A model generated the notes under the pieces. It saw only the letters and a list, made by a program, of their open reading frames with translations. It was not told where the DNA came from and did not search any database. Below, piece by piece: positions 10,111 through 23,900 of a stretch of 64,000 nucleotides of DNA; position 1 is the first letter of the stretch, and each line of letters starts with the position of its first letter. Both the position numbers and the translations under genes were made by a program. The DNA comes from Setophaga petechia (Eukaryota; Chordata; Aves; Passeriformes; Parulidae). The stretch is from the NCBI GenBank assembly GCA_024362935.1, contig JANCRA010000003.1, positions 52,179,844 to 52,243,843 of the forward strand. The letters are read 5' to 3'.

Positions 10111-13100
10111 TTTCTGCCTCAGCTGATCTGGTTTTTCAAATTATTGAAGTGAATAAATGATGTGTACATTTATGTATTTGTTATTATTTTATGTATTTGT
10201 TATTATTTTAATTAATTTTTAGTGCTTTTTCAGCAACACTTTCAGGATCAACACCTTTGTGGGCCTGACAGCCTGCTTTAGCATGCTGCTTACCTCTTTA
10301 TTTGTAAACAGACATTTGCACAAACCTTTGCAAAGGAATTGTGTCTATTCAGGAAAGTTGCTGTAGACACTGCTAGCATCAGCATTAATGATTTAATGAA
10401 CAATGTAGCAAAAATATTCAAGGTCATTTGGGAGCATACCAACAGCAAAGCTGCCAGTTCTGCTATTTTACCTTGAGTTTTACAATATTTGAGAGGCTTT
10501 TCATGAGAAAAACAAAAGAAACACTCCCAAAAAAATCTTAAGTAAAACACACTATTTTCATAGTTGATTTTTCATTCTTTACATGGAAATTCTGAATTCT
10601 TGAAATTGTGGGGAAAAAAAGAAAGCTAAATTGTTTTTAGATGACATGATTTTTAAGCATATGACAATTTTCACTGGTAAAACTTATTTACTTATTTTAA
10701 ATTTCCAGAGCTAGGATAGACTAAAAGGATGGCATCAAATTCTCAAAAAGCATGAGAAGAGTTTGGGTTGCAAACTGTGATCTTCTTAGGCTCTGGAGTT
10801 AGGCAGCAAAATACAGGAAGCATGTAGCAGTTTTGCTACTGTCACTAACTAAGCAGCCAATAATAGTAATAGTAGTACAGCTTTATTATTATATGCAATA
10901 AAAATATGTATTTTCTTAACTAGAAGCTATTCATTTAATAAAGCTTTCAGAATTTAAACTCCCCACCACAGTCAGCACAAAAGGAGACAGCAGAGAGCTC
11001 TTGCTAAAAGCCCTTTAGATTATTCTCCAAAGGAAAAAAAATAAAACCATTGTTTGCAGAACTTTCCTAAAGAAACGACAGTGCTTCCAAAAGGTTGAAC
11101 TGTGGACCAAATTACATAATGCAATATATTCTGACATGCTTGTTGAGCAATTGTGAATGTTCCCTTGAGCCAAAAAGCTTTCTGCTCACCAACCCAGGAA
11201 CATCTTCAAGGGAACATTTGAGGCCACAGCCCAGGAGCAGAGAAGACCCTCTGGACCAGGAGCAGCTCAGCCAACACCTCCCCCCTGAAGGGAGACCCAA
11301 CCTGGGGCTGCAGCAGCAGGAGGCTAAACCAGGACACCCAAACAAGGATGTGCAGGTATATTCATACATTCACATGTGTTCCTGGCGTGCCTGGGGTGCC
11401 AGAGCTCAGCAGAGAGGAGGTGACAAACAGCCTGGCAGCACCAGCACCCTGAGCCACTGCTGCTGCTAGCTGAGCTCCAGGGTTAGCACCCCCATTCTCA
11501 TTCATTTCAACTCATTTCAGAGCTTTGGAGTTGCAGTTTGTGGAGGTAACACTCACACACATACAAGCTCTGGGAGCTTTCCAGGGCCTGTTTCAGGCCA
11601 AGATGTGGAGGGCAGGCAGGGAGGCTGTGCCCTGGGCAGCCCTGTGCTTGCCCTGGGGGCAGATCCTGTTTGGGCTCTGCTCCAGCAAGATAACCAGGAG
11701 GGAGTAAATGCTGCCTTAGCAGAGATGCAATCTCAGAGGTGCCAAGCTCACAGCTCAAGGACCCAGGTTCCCACCATGCCTTTTGCTGCTTTCCAGCTCT
11801 TTCCACTGCCTGTGATGAAGGATAAAGAGGTGAAGACCAGGAAAGAAATGTAGGTCAGATACAGAAGTATCCTGGTTTCCCTGTCTGCACAGGGTTCAAT
11901 ATTGCCCCACTGATACTGCTTTCAAAGTACAGAAGTCTCTGCCCTTAAAAAAAAAATTAACTATTATATTGATTTTTAGATTAGAAAGCTTCCAGGTCAT
12001 ACTGAAGAGAGGGTGAGAAAAGAGCAAATGGCATACCTTTCACTAAAAAATGCAACAAAATAATCAAATCCAAATTCCATTTTCTCTTCAAGATCTGCAC
12101 CAAAAAACCAGTGTTTATTCATCCTGGTATACAACGTGATTTCTGAACCCAAAAAAAATGCAGTTTATTGCACAGCCCCAAAAGGGAGAAAGGTTAAAAT
12201 ACTTTATATATGAATGACCCAATAGACACATATTTAATTGAAATTTTGGGACATTCTTCTTTGGAGGGGAATCCTCCTTATGACCATGAATGGGACTACA
12301 AACATAAGGTGTTGCTGGGAAAGAGTCCACATAAAATGCATGTTTTTTCTTAGATTAGAAAAACTCTATTCTGGAGCAGGATAGACAGCACTGAAGGTAA
12401 GGCACAGCACTGAAAGCTGCTTTATAAGGCTTTGGGATTTTCCTCTCTCCCCACTTAAAAAGGACAGAAACTTGGGAAAAAGTCAATAATACAACACAAA
12501 AGAAAAATACAACACCTTGTTCTTCCTTACACGTAGACTTTTCAAAAATTATTCATTTTAAAGCAATCCCTTAAAAAAAAAAAATCTGATTTTTGTTTTT
12601 TAGTTCAATACTGCCCCTTGATTCCTACCTTTTACAAATGTGGCAAAGGCCCAATCTCAAAAAGGGAAAAACACTCACATGGAGCAAACTTTCAGCTTCC
12701 AGGAAGCAGTCAGAGAACATCCTGAGGTCAAGTCAGGATGACAGGCAGCAATTAAGTTCTCCTGAACAACAAATCAACCTGCAACTTTGCTATGACCTGC
12801 TGTGGGTATTCAACACAAAGTGCAATATCCTTTACACATTAATGAGCTATGCATATCAACTAGCTAATTAATTCCTTGTCCGTTCTACAGTAAACAAAGA
12901 CTTGGCTCAGGCTAGAAACTATCATGAAGCTGTTTAAAAGTTATTTCTATTTTCTATGACTTTCACCGTGCACAGCTCATTAGTCTTTATTTTCAGGGTC
13001 TTTGCTGCATACAAGTGTCAATAGCTCAGGTTTCTAACAGTAAGTTGCCTCATTCCCTTTTCTCACCTCTTGTAAGCAAATGCAAAAATGTACCTGCACT

Positions 13101-16100
13101 GTCCAAAACAAAAAATCAGCCACATTCATGGACAGAGGGCAAGAGGCTAAAAGCAGCAAGGCAGAGCCCAGTCACTGGTGCAAAAATGTTAAAAACCTGC
13201 CCAGTCAAATCTCACTTTTCAGTCCAAAATCCAGAAGAAACATGGCACAGATGCAAATATTTGAGAATTGCTTTTAAATCTGAAAAATCGATAGGAACCT
13301 TGGCAAACTGTGGGGTTCCCAAAAACGCTGCAGAATTACTTTAGCTCTCAGCCCAGCTCCAGAGGGCTCCCCTGGGAGCAATGAACACTCAAATCACCAC
13401 CAGGACAAGGTGCCTGCACTTGCTCCTCACCTATTTCCTGCAAAAGTGATGGATCTGTCTGAATCATCCAGGATTTTAATTCCCAGGTATCCAAGCAGCA
13501 AACCCAAAACTCAGGAAGAGCCAAACACAGGGATTAAAGCAGGTGGATGCACCCAAAGGCAGCAGCTCTGTGCTTGCATTGGCTGCCTAAGCACAAAAAA
13601 ATGTCACAACTAATGGGTGATGTGGTGTGAAAAAGTTGATTCTTCTCCCTGAGATAAAGGCATTAGCATTTTCTGTCAGATCATTAGACAACATCTTCCC
13701 TGTGAAATGACAGGAGCCTTAAAAAAACCATTTAAAAAAGCAGGATCACTGCTACAGGGCCAACAATATTCCACCAATAGCTGAAGTCACTTTTAATTGT
13801 AAATGGTTAACCATTATCCAGTGACCAGCTGGTTTCTCAAAAATCAGACACTGCCTGGAAGAAAGGGCATTATTAGAAAGAAAAGATGATGCCATTTCCA
13901 GATGGTAAAAAGCACTGCACAAGTTGGTGGGTCTCCTGATTCAACTCTCCAAGGTACAGGAGAAAGATTTGAGCCTTTTGAATAGAGAGTAAGTAAAAGA
14001 TTCCCTCTGAAAAGTTCAAAACAAAACCAGGTAAGATGCATTTTTCCTTCCACAGTAATAAGAGTTTCTTGGCTGCCTTCTGCTGCGCTTGCTCTTGGAG
14101 CTCACATGCTCCATCACACTGAATGGCAAACATGGCTCTGGTAGGGCAGAAATCAAAAATCTTCCCCTCTGATCCCCACCTGAACCCCATCTTTTTAACT
14201 TGTAGCTTAACTCAGAATTAAACCCCCAAAAACCCCATCTCTGTGACCCACTTTGGGTACTGCCATGATATTTCTTGTCACTTGATTGCTGCTCTTTTTT
14301 GCTAAAGTTTCAGAAGATTCTGTTCTCCAAAAATTTCTGGGAGCTATTTCTAAAAACAGCCTCCAACAAAAGCAGACCCTAATTTCTTTCCAGCCACTCA
14401 GTTAATCTTTAGGGACATGCACAGTCACTTCTAACAAAAAGAGAAAGACGATGCCATACTCAGACAGGCTTTTCCTTTGTACACACACTGTGGAAACATT
14501 TTGCATTCATGTCAGTATAACTGAATATCTGGATTTTAAAGCCCTCAGCCTAACCAGGATTTTAGGAGCTTTATTTCTACACTGTCAAACATATGCACTA
14601 TATAGTATTTAAGAAGGTTTTCCATTAATCTGCTCTGTGCTGGTATTGTTATTGAAATGAGCTCATTCAAATGAGATAAGGATAACCAAGGGGAACTAAA
14701 GAATACAGGTTATTTCTTAAAAATTTAATAGATATATGAAGGGAAAAGGGATGAAGGAAGAAGGTGCTAAAACTTTCAGGTCATGCAGCCATTTATTACT
14801 CATTTTACTCAGTTAGAAGTTCAAAGGATCAGCATTAAGATCCAAGTACCTGATGCTACAAAAAAGCAACCCTGACCATCCAAGGCTTTGCTCCAGAAGG
14901 TGAAGGTGAAAGCTTCTTCCCATAACCTTCCTGACATGTGACATATTGCACAAACCAGGGCAGAGCATCAGCAAATTTCTCAAGTCAGATTTATGGCACT
15001 TCAGGTACTCTTTTCAACACATGCTCTTCCTCACTGTCGAGATTTACTGGCCTGGATGTCAGAAAACATCTCAGGAATGGTGAGTGCAAACACAGAGGTG
15101 ACACACCACACTCATGGGGAGAAATTTCCATCCAAAGGTTGCTGCCTTTCTGTCATCAGTCAGCACACTGGTGACTTCATGGGTGAGCCATGAGCTAAAG
15201 CTGTGAGTACACTGAAGAGTTAGAGTGTGGATGCAGGACATGAAAAGATCGGAAGATGCCTGTTACAATTTCACCAGCAGGAAAAAAAAAAACTATCTAA
15301 ATTATTTTTTTCAAATATTTATTTGCCTCAGGTGCATCTACCTCATGATTTTCAAAATTCTCCCAATGAAGGGTGCTTCTTTGCCACCTTTTCCTCCAGG
15401 GTCCTCTCCTTCCCTGCAAGCCCCAAGAGGAACATGAGCTGTGGGACCTGCCCTGCTCCCCAGCAGCTCTCACACCACACCTATTGCAGCTTTCCTGTCC
15501 TCCTGTCCCTCTCCAAGGGTCCCAGGCAGGAGTTTACAAAGAATTGGAGTTCCCTGGGGCAAAGTTAGCCACAGGGAAAGTCTGGTTTGCACAGTTAAAG
15601 GGGCTGCCTTGACAGAGCAAAGCAAAGCAGCTGAGGGGAGTGGGGGCAAAAAGCTGAAAAATCAAGACAGCTTCTGGTTTCACAATTAGCTGTGACCAGA
15701 TCAGAGCTGAGCAGCAGAAGGAAAGCCCAAAATGCTCCTTTGCAGCTCTGTAACGTGGTGAACATCACTGTTCCAGCTCACTCTGCTGGAGACTCCTCTG
15801 GCCCCACAAGGAGAGGGGCACACCTCGTCCCTACCTCGACATCTGGGCTCAAAGACAAGTGCTATTCTGAATTACCTTAAGCTGGAGCCAAATTCTTTAT
15901 TTCTGCAGGAAAGGGCAGAAATGAGACTGTAAATTCTGGTCATAGTCCAGAGATTTGTCTTGTTGGCTTTCCCATTAAATTCTTTGTCGTGGTTTTACCA
16001 AAAGTGATCTGAATCTTAAGAAAAGACCAACAATTAATTTCATTCTTCACTGCCTACTGCTTTTTCATTAGCAGGTGGTGCCTAAAAGAGTACAAGGAAT

Positions 16101-18089
16101 GTTTCCAGAATTCCAATTAAAAAACCAAATAACAGCCATTTCCCACAAAGATTTGTCATCTCAGAAGTTGCCATTTCAAAGTCATAAATATGTTTCAGTC
16201 ACATCCCCTTCCTGCCAACCGTGGGGCACCATATTTCTCAACCAAAAGCTTCTTTTACTGCATCAGTTATTTAAAACTCTGCCTAGAAACATTAAAATGC
16301 TGACAATAACAAAAATACATTTTGACAACAGAAGGCAGTATTTTACATGACTTAATAGCATCAATCACAGGACCTCAGTTGGCAGCTATCACAATGAGCC
16401 TGCACTGTTATGAAATAAGATGGTTCATTGGCAGTGCAAAATTCAGCTAGAAGCTAAAAAATTAATGCCACGCATTTATCCCCATCACAAAGAAACAATG
16501 GATTAGAAAGGGAGCCTACACTGCAGGGTGAGCCAGGATGGGATTAAACTCTGGCTCCCTGTGTGTGACTTGTGTTCTACCATGAAGGCACAATTCTCTT
16601 ATCTTCTCAGCAAGGCCTTGCACAGCAGCATTTGCACAAACATTGGTTCCTAAACATTTGTTTAGGAGAGAGCTCTTTAAATGGAAATACAGCCAACTTT
16701 CTTCTCAGTCAACTTATTTTTCTTTTTTTTTTTAGTTATTTACATAAACACATTCCAACCTACTGCACACATGGCAAATCTAATCCCCACTTCCCTGAAC
16801 CTACTGAACCACTTGAGTTTTAGTAAAGCTCAGCTTAACTGCAGTCACTTAATCTCATCTCATCCAAGGCAGGGACTGGAAGTGCTAAAATATCTTGGCT
16901 CCTGTTTTTAAAACCTATCCCTTCTAAGAATAAAGGCCCATCTGTTGATCTGGCAGCATTTTGATCTTGCTTTTCACAGCTGCAAACAGCTGCAAGAGCA
17001 GCAGGGCAGGGATGAATCACACCTGCTGCTTCAGCACTAAGATCCAGACAGCTCTGGAAAATTTGGCATAAAAATATGCCAGAAATCAGCAATTGTTTCT
17101 ATCTCGTTATTATTTTTTACCCTTTTTCTTTTATTTTTTCTCCTTAGTTTTGCTCCCCAGCTTTTCAAAGGACCCAAGGCTGTTGAGGAAAGGAAAGTAG
17201 AAATGAGATTTCTGGGAAATCACCCAGCAGCTCACCCAGTCAGAAGAGGTGTAAAAGCAAAGGAAATGGATAATCTTACAGGCAAGTCTTACTTTCTGAA
17301 TTCCAATGAGAAATAAATTAATTTCCATTTAAATTGCTGTCTGTAGCCTTCCCCCCCCCGTTTTTTATAAGTCTTTTTGTAAGCTATTCTGCTAATCTCT
17401 TTCATTCTCAGGTAGGTAGGAAATGAGATATGTGAAGAATCAGCAATGAAATGTATTATATACCTGCAAGTAATCTAGTCAGAAAAAAACAATTCCCAAT
17501 TTAAATCTGATACTCAGTAGATCAAAACTGAGTAGATTACAGGCAACAGGTTAAAATGGGAGACTGCACCTCTGCTAAGGCAAATTCAGGAAATCTGATT
17601 TACCAGAACACCAGAATGGATGCAGTACAATTCCTGCAACTGTCAGCACCAAAGTCTTTGAAATCTCTTGGCACTATCACATGAAAAAATAAATCTTCAG
17701 GAACTTTATTTAATTGTGGATGCACATTAGTCACGCTGTCACACTGCACTTGGTACCACACAACGAGCCTGGAGGAATCACATTCCAGCTATCCAAGAGC
17801 TACCACAGCCAGCTAAGTGAAAACAACATTTGGGAGATAAAAAATATCTTCCAGTGGTTCCCCTGAGTGTGGCAAAGGGCTCCAAGGTTAAAAATATATT
17901 GGTATATTTAGTCTTCTGTAAGAGCTCAGGCATTCTGCACTGATTCAGCCTCTGAGCTGACCTGAGCCACATTTGCTGAGGGGTTTGGAGGAAGAGCCAC
18001 CAGTGATTTAATTACAAAATCAGTCCTTGCTGTCCCACTGTTTCTCCAGGAAAATGTGGTCTCTTTAGCAGAGACAGATAAATCATGGG
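10111..18089. other. Long intronic stretch with minor simple repeats only
   Basis: About 8 kb of AT-rich DNA without a recognised dispersed element. It contains a 19-bp two-copy tandem (10172-10209), a perfect 12-bp palindrome AATGAGCTCATT (14656-14667) and a C9 run (17351-17359). Overlapping short ORFs (for example around 15225-15690 in three frames) show no coding bias I can defend. Confidence 0.55.
10172..10209. repeat. 19-bp two-copy AT-rich tandem repeat
   Basis: ATGTATTTGTTATTATTTT occurs at 10172-10190 and again, nearly unchanged, at 10191-10209. Confidence 0.85.
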
Positions 18090-18095
18090 GTAAGG

Positions 18096-18473
18096 TGTCA
18101 CAGACATGTTTTCTGAAAAATCCTTTCCTTAGGATTTTTCCTCCTGAGAAGCTGGGAGGCCTCAAGGATAAAATGTAACCAATGGTTATCTGCTGCTGTG
18201 GAATGCAACAGGTGCATCTGTGATTGGTCTCATGTGGTTGTTTCTAATTAATGACCAATCACAGTCAGCTGGCTTGGACTCTGGTCAGTCACAAGTCTTT
18301 GTTATCATTCTTTTTCTATTCTTAGCTAGCCTTCTGATGAAATCCTTTATTCTATTCTTTTAGTATAGCTTTAATATAATATATATCATAAAATAATAAA
18401 TCAAGCCTTCTGAAACATGGAGTCAGATCCTCATCTCTTCCCTCATCCTCTGACCCCTGTGAACACCATCACA
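18096..18473 (+). mobile_element. Solo LTR, family B copy 2, with perfect 6-bp target duplication
   Basis: Begins TGTCACAGACATGTTTTCTG and ends CTGTGAACACCATCACA, so it has TGT...ACA termini. Exactly flanking it are GTAAGG at 18090-18095 and GTAAGG at 18474-18479. An AATAATAAATCAAGCCTTCT block near the 3' part carries the polyadenylation signal shared with the family. A 6-bp duplication is typical of class II (ERVK-like) insertions. No internal retroviral sequence remains, so recombination between two LTRs probably removed it. Confidence 0.88.
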
Positions 18474-18479
18474 GTAAGG

Positions 18480-20069
18480 TTTGCACCAATGCTGAGAATA
18501 ATGTTGCTCCCTGCTTGCAAGAAATAATTCCAAAAACAAAATCACATAATTTAGACAAATATCCTTAAGATAATACCACTCCCTTGGAAAAACAGACAGA
18601 GGAAGAATCTGTGCTCAGTGATCAATGACCTGTTGCTTGGCTACAAACTACCTCACAATTTAGCAAGCAGGATTCTCTGCAGACAAGCCATTTCTTTTTT
18701 TTTTTTTTTTTTAATGAGAAAAGAACCACCATTGCAGTTTTAGGTAGATAATTAATAATGTTTCTTTTGATTTTTTTATTATATATTGAATAATACAGAC
18801 AGAGTTTCTTAGGTAAACTGCAATGTAACCTCATCAACATCCAGGTGAGTCAAAGCACCACCAAGAAGCTTCTATCCAAAATATCAAGTATCTTCTTTAA
18901 GTAAGCACCCAAACATTATTTTCCTGTGGCCTCTGATTTTCCCTTTTTACCTTCCCTGCTCTCTCTGAAAGGGTTTCAGACCCAGCTTTGCCTGCCAGGC
19001 ATCCAAGGAAAGCTGCTCTGAACCACAAACCCCACCAAGGCACAAGTTTGGAGCAGCGGTTTGGACACTTCTACCAAACCCACTCTTGCTGTAAATCCTT
19101 TCCCTGCTGGGGCAAATCCCATCTCCACATTCACCCACCATTCCTGACTCATGGACACGTTCCCTCAGAAAGGATGTGTAGGTCTGTGCAGTGCTCTCCA
19201 TGAAGATATTTATTCTCTCTGTGGGCAGGAGGAGGTTGTACAGAAGCATCACTCAGTTCTGTGCCCAACCAGCCTCCCTTCCTTCCTCCCATATTCCCAA
19301 AGCTTGTAGGGACCAGGCTGGGACACAAAGGGACAGTGTTGTGTGACATGTCAGAGGGAAACTGCCCAAAGCCTGCCCCTTCTTCCTGCAGTTTTATTTA
19401 TTTATAGCAACATTTGCAAACTTGGTGGACTAAATTCCAGAGCAACCTGTTTTCCCGAGAAGTGCATCTGCTTGTTACCCAGGGACCAAAACTTTCAAGA
19501 ATCATTTACAAAGACAGCTAAATTTGTGATTCCTGTCCCCAAACAAGACCCCCCAAATGCATGCATTTCAGCTATTTGGCCTAAAGTATATTTGCTGCTG
19601 AGCAGAGACACATGAACTTCTAAGAAAATGAAAATATAAGGAGAGGAAGCTAAAATTAACAATATTGCGTTCCTGTGGGGTTTCTTCTCACCTCCCTCTA
19701 CAATGAGTTCACTAAACAGTAATTTTAAATTCTATGCATTAAAGATTTACATGGTAGCTTGGTCTTCATCTTCTGAAATACATAAACACTTTAACACAAT
19801 ATGAAGGATCCTCAGAGATCTGTCACATTTCTAGGAGCTTTGGAAGTTCTTTTGGGGGTTTAAGTTCTTTTTGGGGTTTATGTACATGCACATAGACACA
19901 CATAATTTGGTTTTTTTCCTCAAAAAGAGGCTCAGTTTGCAAGCTTCTCATCAGCTGAAGTGCCTGAAAATAATTTCATAAACATCTAATAAGCACTTGG
20001 CATTTACAAGCTGCCAGGCACACGGCAATCAACATTTTCATGCAGAGTCTGGACATCTGCCCTCTCTAA
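18480..20069. other. Intronic sequence, nothing recognised
   Basis: Contains a T18 run (about 18695-18712). ORFs on both strands near 18950-19350 overlap each other and lack a recognisable domain. Confidence 0.5.
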
Positions 20070-20222
20070 AATTAAAAGTAAATTCAAGATAAATTTTAGG
20101 TATAAAAATTTATATACCTAAAAATTTAGGTATAAAAATTTATTTAGATGTAAAATTTTATAAAAATTTTAGGTGTAAAAATTTATGACTTAAAATCACC
20201 TCTTCTTTTTGAGGTGATTTTA
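20070..20222. repeat. AT-rich local repeat ending in a perfect hairpin
   Basis: The motif AGGTATAAAAATTTA (with AGGTGTAAAAATTTA variants) recurs about three times between 20097 and 20185. It is followed by arms TAAAATCACCTC (20191-20202) and GAGGTGATTTTA (20211-20222), perfect complements around an eight-base loop. No function is implied. Confidence 0.8.
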
Positions 20223-20669
20223 CGGGGTTTTTTACCCTAAAAAAAATAAAGTCTTGGGTACGTGACTACTTTGGGTAGATAACTGAGTATTTTTAAGAAA
20301 GGTGAAATTTAACACTGAATGCCACTTTGTGGAAATAAATACACCTGATTTCCAAGCATATGCTGATCTAAATGGTACTAGAATTATAATAAGGGTAGAA
20401 AAAAAACCTCAGAGAATTATTCCAATCCAGATGAAGAAAATAGGAAAGAATTTTTAATGGAACTGTTTAAAATTAAATAAAAGGCAGGTAAATTACCTAA
20501 GCCCTTATAGCATTTTGACTTAAAAAAAAAGAAATTAAAAAAACCAACAACATTAAAAAAACAATTTACAAGAAAATATTCCTGAAAAAAGAGTATTTCA
20601 AGTTTTCATTTTCAAATGAAACATTCTTTTTTTAGACCTGCTTATAGAATAAGTAATCTTAATGTAAAT
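20223..20669. other. AT-rich intronic sequence, nothing recognised
   Basis: Mostly A- and T-runs without periodicity or coding signal. Confidence 0.5.
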
Positions 20670-20990
20670 AATGAATGCCACCCAGAGAGGTGACAACCCT
20701 GTTGCTGTGGAACTACCAAGGAACGTGGCCAGGCACCCACTGAAACCTCTCTACCACTCCCCTCCACAGCTGGGCAGGGGAGAGAAACTCGATCAAAGGG
20801 TTGAGATAAGATTATATATAAGGAGATATCCCCAAAATATCATCCCAGGCAAAACAGGCTCCAAGTAGAGGTATTAACTGAATTTATTACTGACAAAAGC
20901 AGAGCAGGATAATGAGAAGTAAAAAAGTCTTTAAAAACACCTTCCCTTCACCCTTCCCTCCTTCCTTCACAGAAGGGCAAACACTTATTT
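20670..20990 (-). mobile_element. Possible ERV-derived repeat, antisense (family D)
   Basis: The blocks GGAGAGAAACTCGATCAAAG, AACTGAATTTATTACTGACA and AGCAGAGCAGGATAATGAGA, then CTTCCCTTCACCCTTCCCTC resemble, from memory, a repeat recurring in songbird genomes in antisense. There is no second copy in this window to confirm it and the ends are approximate. Confidence 0.35.
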
Positions 20991-23900
20991 CTATATCTAA
21001 ACTCTCTGACTGGGATGCTCATTCCAGATACAATTTACTAAAAAACCACAAACCATGAAAACAGATTTGTTTGTATACCAGAAATAAAAGCAGATCATTC
21101 TTCAAAAAGCTGAGAGAAAACAAATATTTTTATTTCTGTCAGTAATGTAAAAAAATTGCTGCGTTTCCAATGAGACCAAGAACAACCTTTTCAACACACA
21201 GAGGGGCAAGATCTTACCAAGCATTCACCCAGAAATAATGTCACAGTAGCAACTCCCAGGGGCTGCTCATTAAAATATCACAGCACTAATAGAGTATAAT
21301 AAAACACACATTTTCCTAAATTCTTCAAATGCCAGCAAGATGAAGAAATGCTTCTCAGGACCTCACTCAAGAGAAAAAGGAGCTACAGCTGGAACACAAA
21401 GAGGACAGGATTTGCTTCCACTCTGCTGACCCCACATGACCTTGCATCATCCTGGATCCCTCCTTGAATTTGGATTCAGCCTTGATATTTGGATCCAGCC
21501 TTGATATTTGGAGCCCATGCCAGTCCTGAGCTGGTTTCAGTGGCCATGGCCAAGCTTGCTGAGGATTCAGCAGGGGAAGGGGGACAATTCCCCTGCCTAC
21601 CTATCCAAACACTTTTTTTTTTTTCCTAACTTAATAGGATAATTATTTTACCCAGGATCACATGGGGGCAAAAAACAATATTGTCTGTTTTACCTGCCAA
21701 GGAAAGAGCCCTGCATGCAGATCCAGCCCTCTGGAATGTCTCCCTGAAGGAGCCCAACACACCTTTACAGAGCACTGCACCCCTGCAGCAATCAGCTCTG
21801 CTCGTTCTGCCTGCTTTAAGAGGCTTTCTGCTCCTTTTCTGTGCTGTGCTCTCATCTGTCTGCTCTCCAGTGCAGGTTTTGATTAACTTTACAACCAATA
21901 TTGTGCCATGAGTGAAGTCACAGCTGGACAACTCACATGGCTCTAGAGAGAAACATTTTGGAGCTCTTTTCCCCTATGCAGCCCAGCCTTGTCACAGCAT
22001 CTGCTTCACTCTGCAATGGCCATTTTTTCCCCTGCTCATTCATGCTGCAAAACAAATTTCTCCTCCAGGACAGGCATTTTTCCAGCCTGAAATGCTACAT
22101 ATGCTCCTGAAGCAGCCACAGAAGCCCTTCAGTGAGCTGTCAGGTTGGCCAAAACCTGGGGGTCCCACACTCCCAGCAGGAGTCAATCAGCCAGAAACCT
22201 GGAGAGAAAACAGCCAGGAAAATCAGGTCACACCAATAAAGCCTTGCCTTTACTCCAGCTCTGGTCCACACAACCTGATCTCTTCAATCCAGCAGAAAAT
22301 CCAGCCTCTACTAAAAGCAGGTAATTTATTTGTGGGGAGAAGAGGGGGCTGTGGCCCAGGCAGGAGTTTGATCCCAGCCATTCCCAGCCCAGCCCAGCAC
22401 CTGGAGGTTGATGAGCTCAGAGCTGCTGTCAGCCCCAGCTCCTGCCTCTCCTGATTTACAGCCCTGCCCTCAACAGCTCCATGGCAAACATTTACAACAA
22501 GGCAGCTAATTATGGGAGTGGATGAGCTGGAGGTGAATCCTCCTCAGGGGGCAACTCACCTTCCTGCCTCAATGAAGCTCACTAATAGGTTTAGGAGGTT
22601 ATTATTAAAAAGATTTTCTGTGTGAGAGATTTTCTTTATAATCCAAAGTCCCAGGGCACAGAGAAAACACACTTTTCCAACTAGTTAATAACCATTATTT
22701 TATTTTTCAAGCCACCTGAGTAGCCACAGGACAATAAAAATCTGCATTAATGAGTCATTTATGCTCACACACCTGCTTCTACAGAGCACCCCACAGCAGA
22801 GTGCTGCAGAACAAGCACATCCAAATGACATCAAATGGATCTGTAAGAGCCAGAAGCCCAATTTTCTTCTGATTCAAAACAAAGAAAATTCACAGGTCTA
22901 ACCTCTAGGTACTGAGAAGGTAAAATACATTTATATTTATATTTATCACCTGCTATTCTTTGTTTGCTCATCAAAAGCTAGTATCAGTCAAAGAGCAAAG
23001 TGATACCAACACTGTATTTTCTCCTAAATGGCAATAAAACTTTTTGTAACTTATTCAAAAGCAAATGTAATTCACATATTTCTTGCACACCTCACTGTGG
23101 ATGCACAGACAACTGCAGATTGATACATCCTGAGAAAAACACCTCAAATTCCTCCAAAAAAATATCAGGAAAATAAGTAAAGCATATCAAAGATTAAAAA
23201 GAAAATTGTTAAAACTTGGTTCTTTCTTTTCAGTTCACCAGGCATAAAGCCCACCAACTCATGAGGCAGAAGTAAGATTGTTATCCCACCATCATGAACA
23301 CATTCTCATGATTCCTTAGCAAATTAAAAACAATTTAAAAATCATCTGCCGCTTGTATTGACAAAATACAAAAATGTTAGAAATACTTCAGAAACGGCTT
23401 TTCTGGAGAGATGTAGTTTAATTTTGGACACAATGACTGTTGTGCACACTCAAAGGCCTAAGAACATTTCTTTCCAAAGCAGAAATACATCTTGGCCATG
23501 GTTTACATTTTCCTCAGCAACTTAAGGCAAACTAACCCCCAAAACCCTGGGGTGAAGGGGTTGCAAAAATCTGAATTGTCAGCAATTCAAGAGCAGCCCC
23601 TCTGCCTTTTGCCTCTAGAGCAACTCTGTAACAGGGCACAGGTGCTTCTTACAATGCCAGGAAGAGTTTTCACTGGACTAATCCAAACAAAAATGGGAAA
23701 TTCAGCTATTTTCTGTGCTTGGACCAATGACCCCTGAAGTGCTCAAATGTCACTGGGAGTTTAAAGTGCAGCAGGCACATTTCAGGCAGGCAGCCTGAAG
23801 CTCTCAGTCACAGCATCAAACACACCTTGTGGTGCAGGGATGGTCTGTTTCATGCTTGGCTGAGCTGAATACACAAAAACGTGGCTTACCCTTTTAAATA

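Noticed and set aside
14656..14667. Perfect palindrome AATGAGCTCATT
   Set aside because: Twelve bases of palindrome are expected by chance in 64 kb and nothing around it suggests a function.
21912..22454. 180-residue plus-strand ORF
   Set aside because: No recognisable motif, no splice partners, and ordinary intronic composition.
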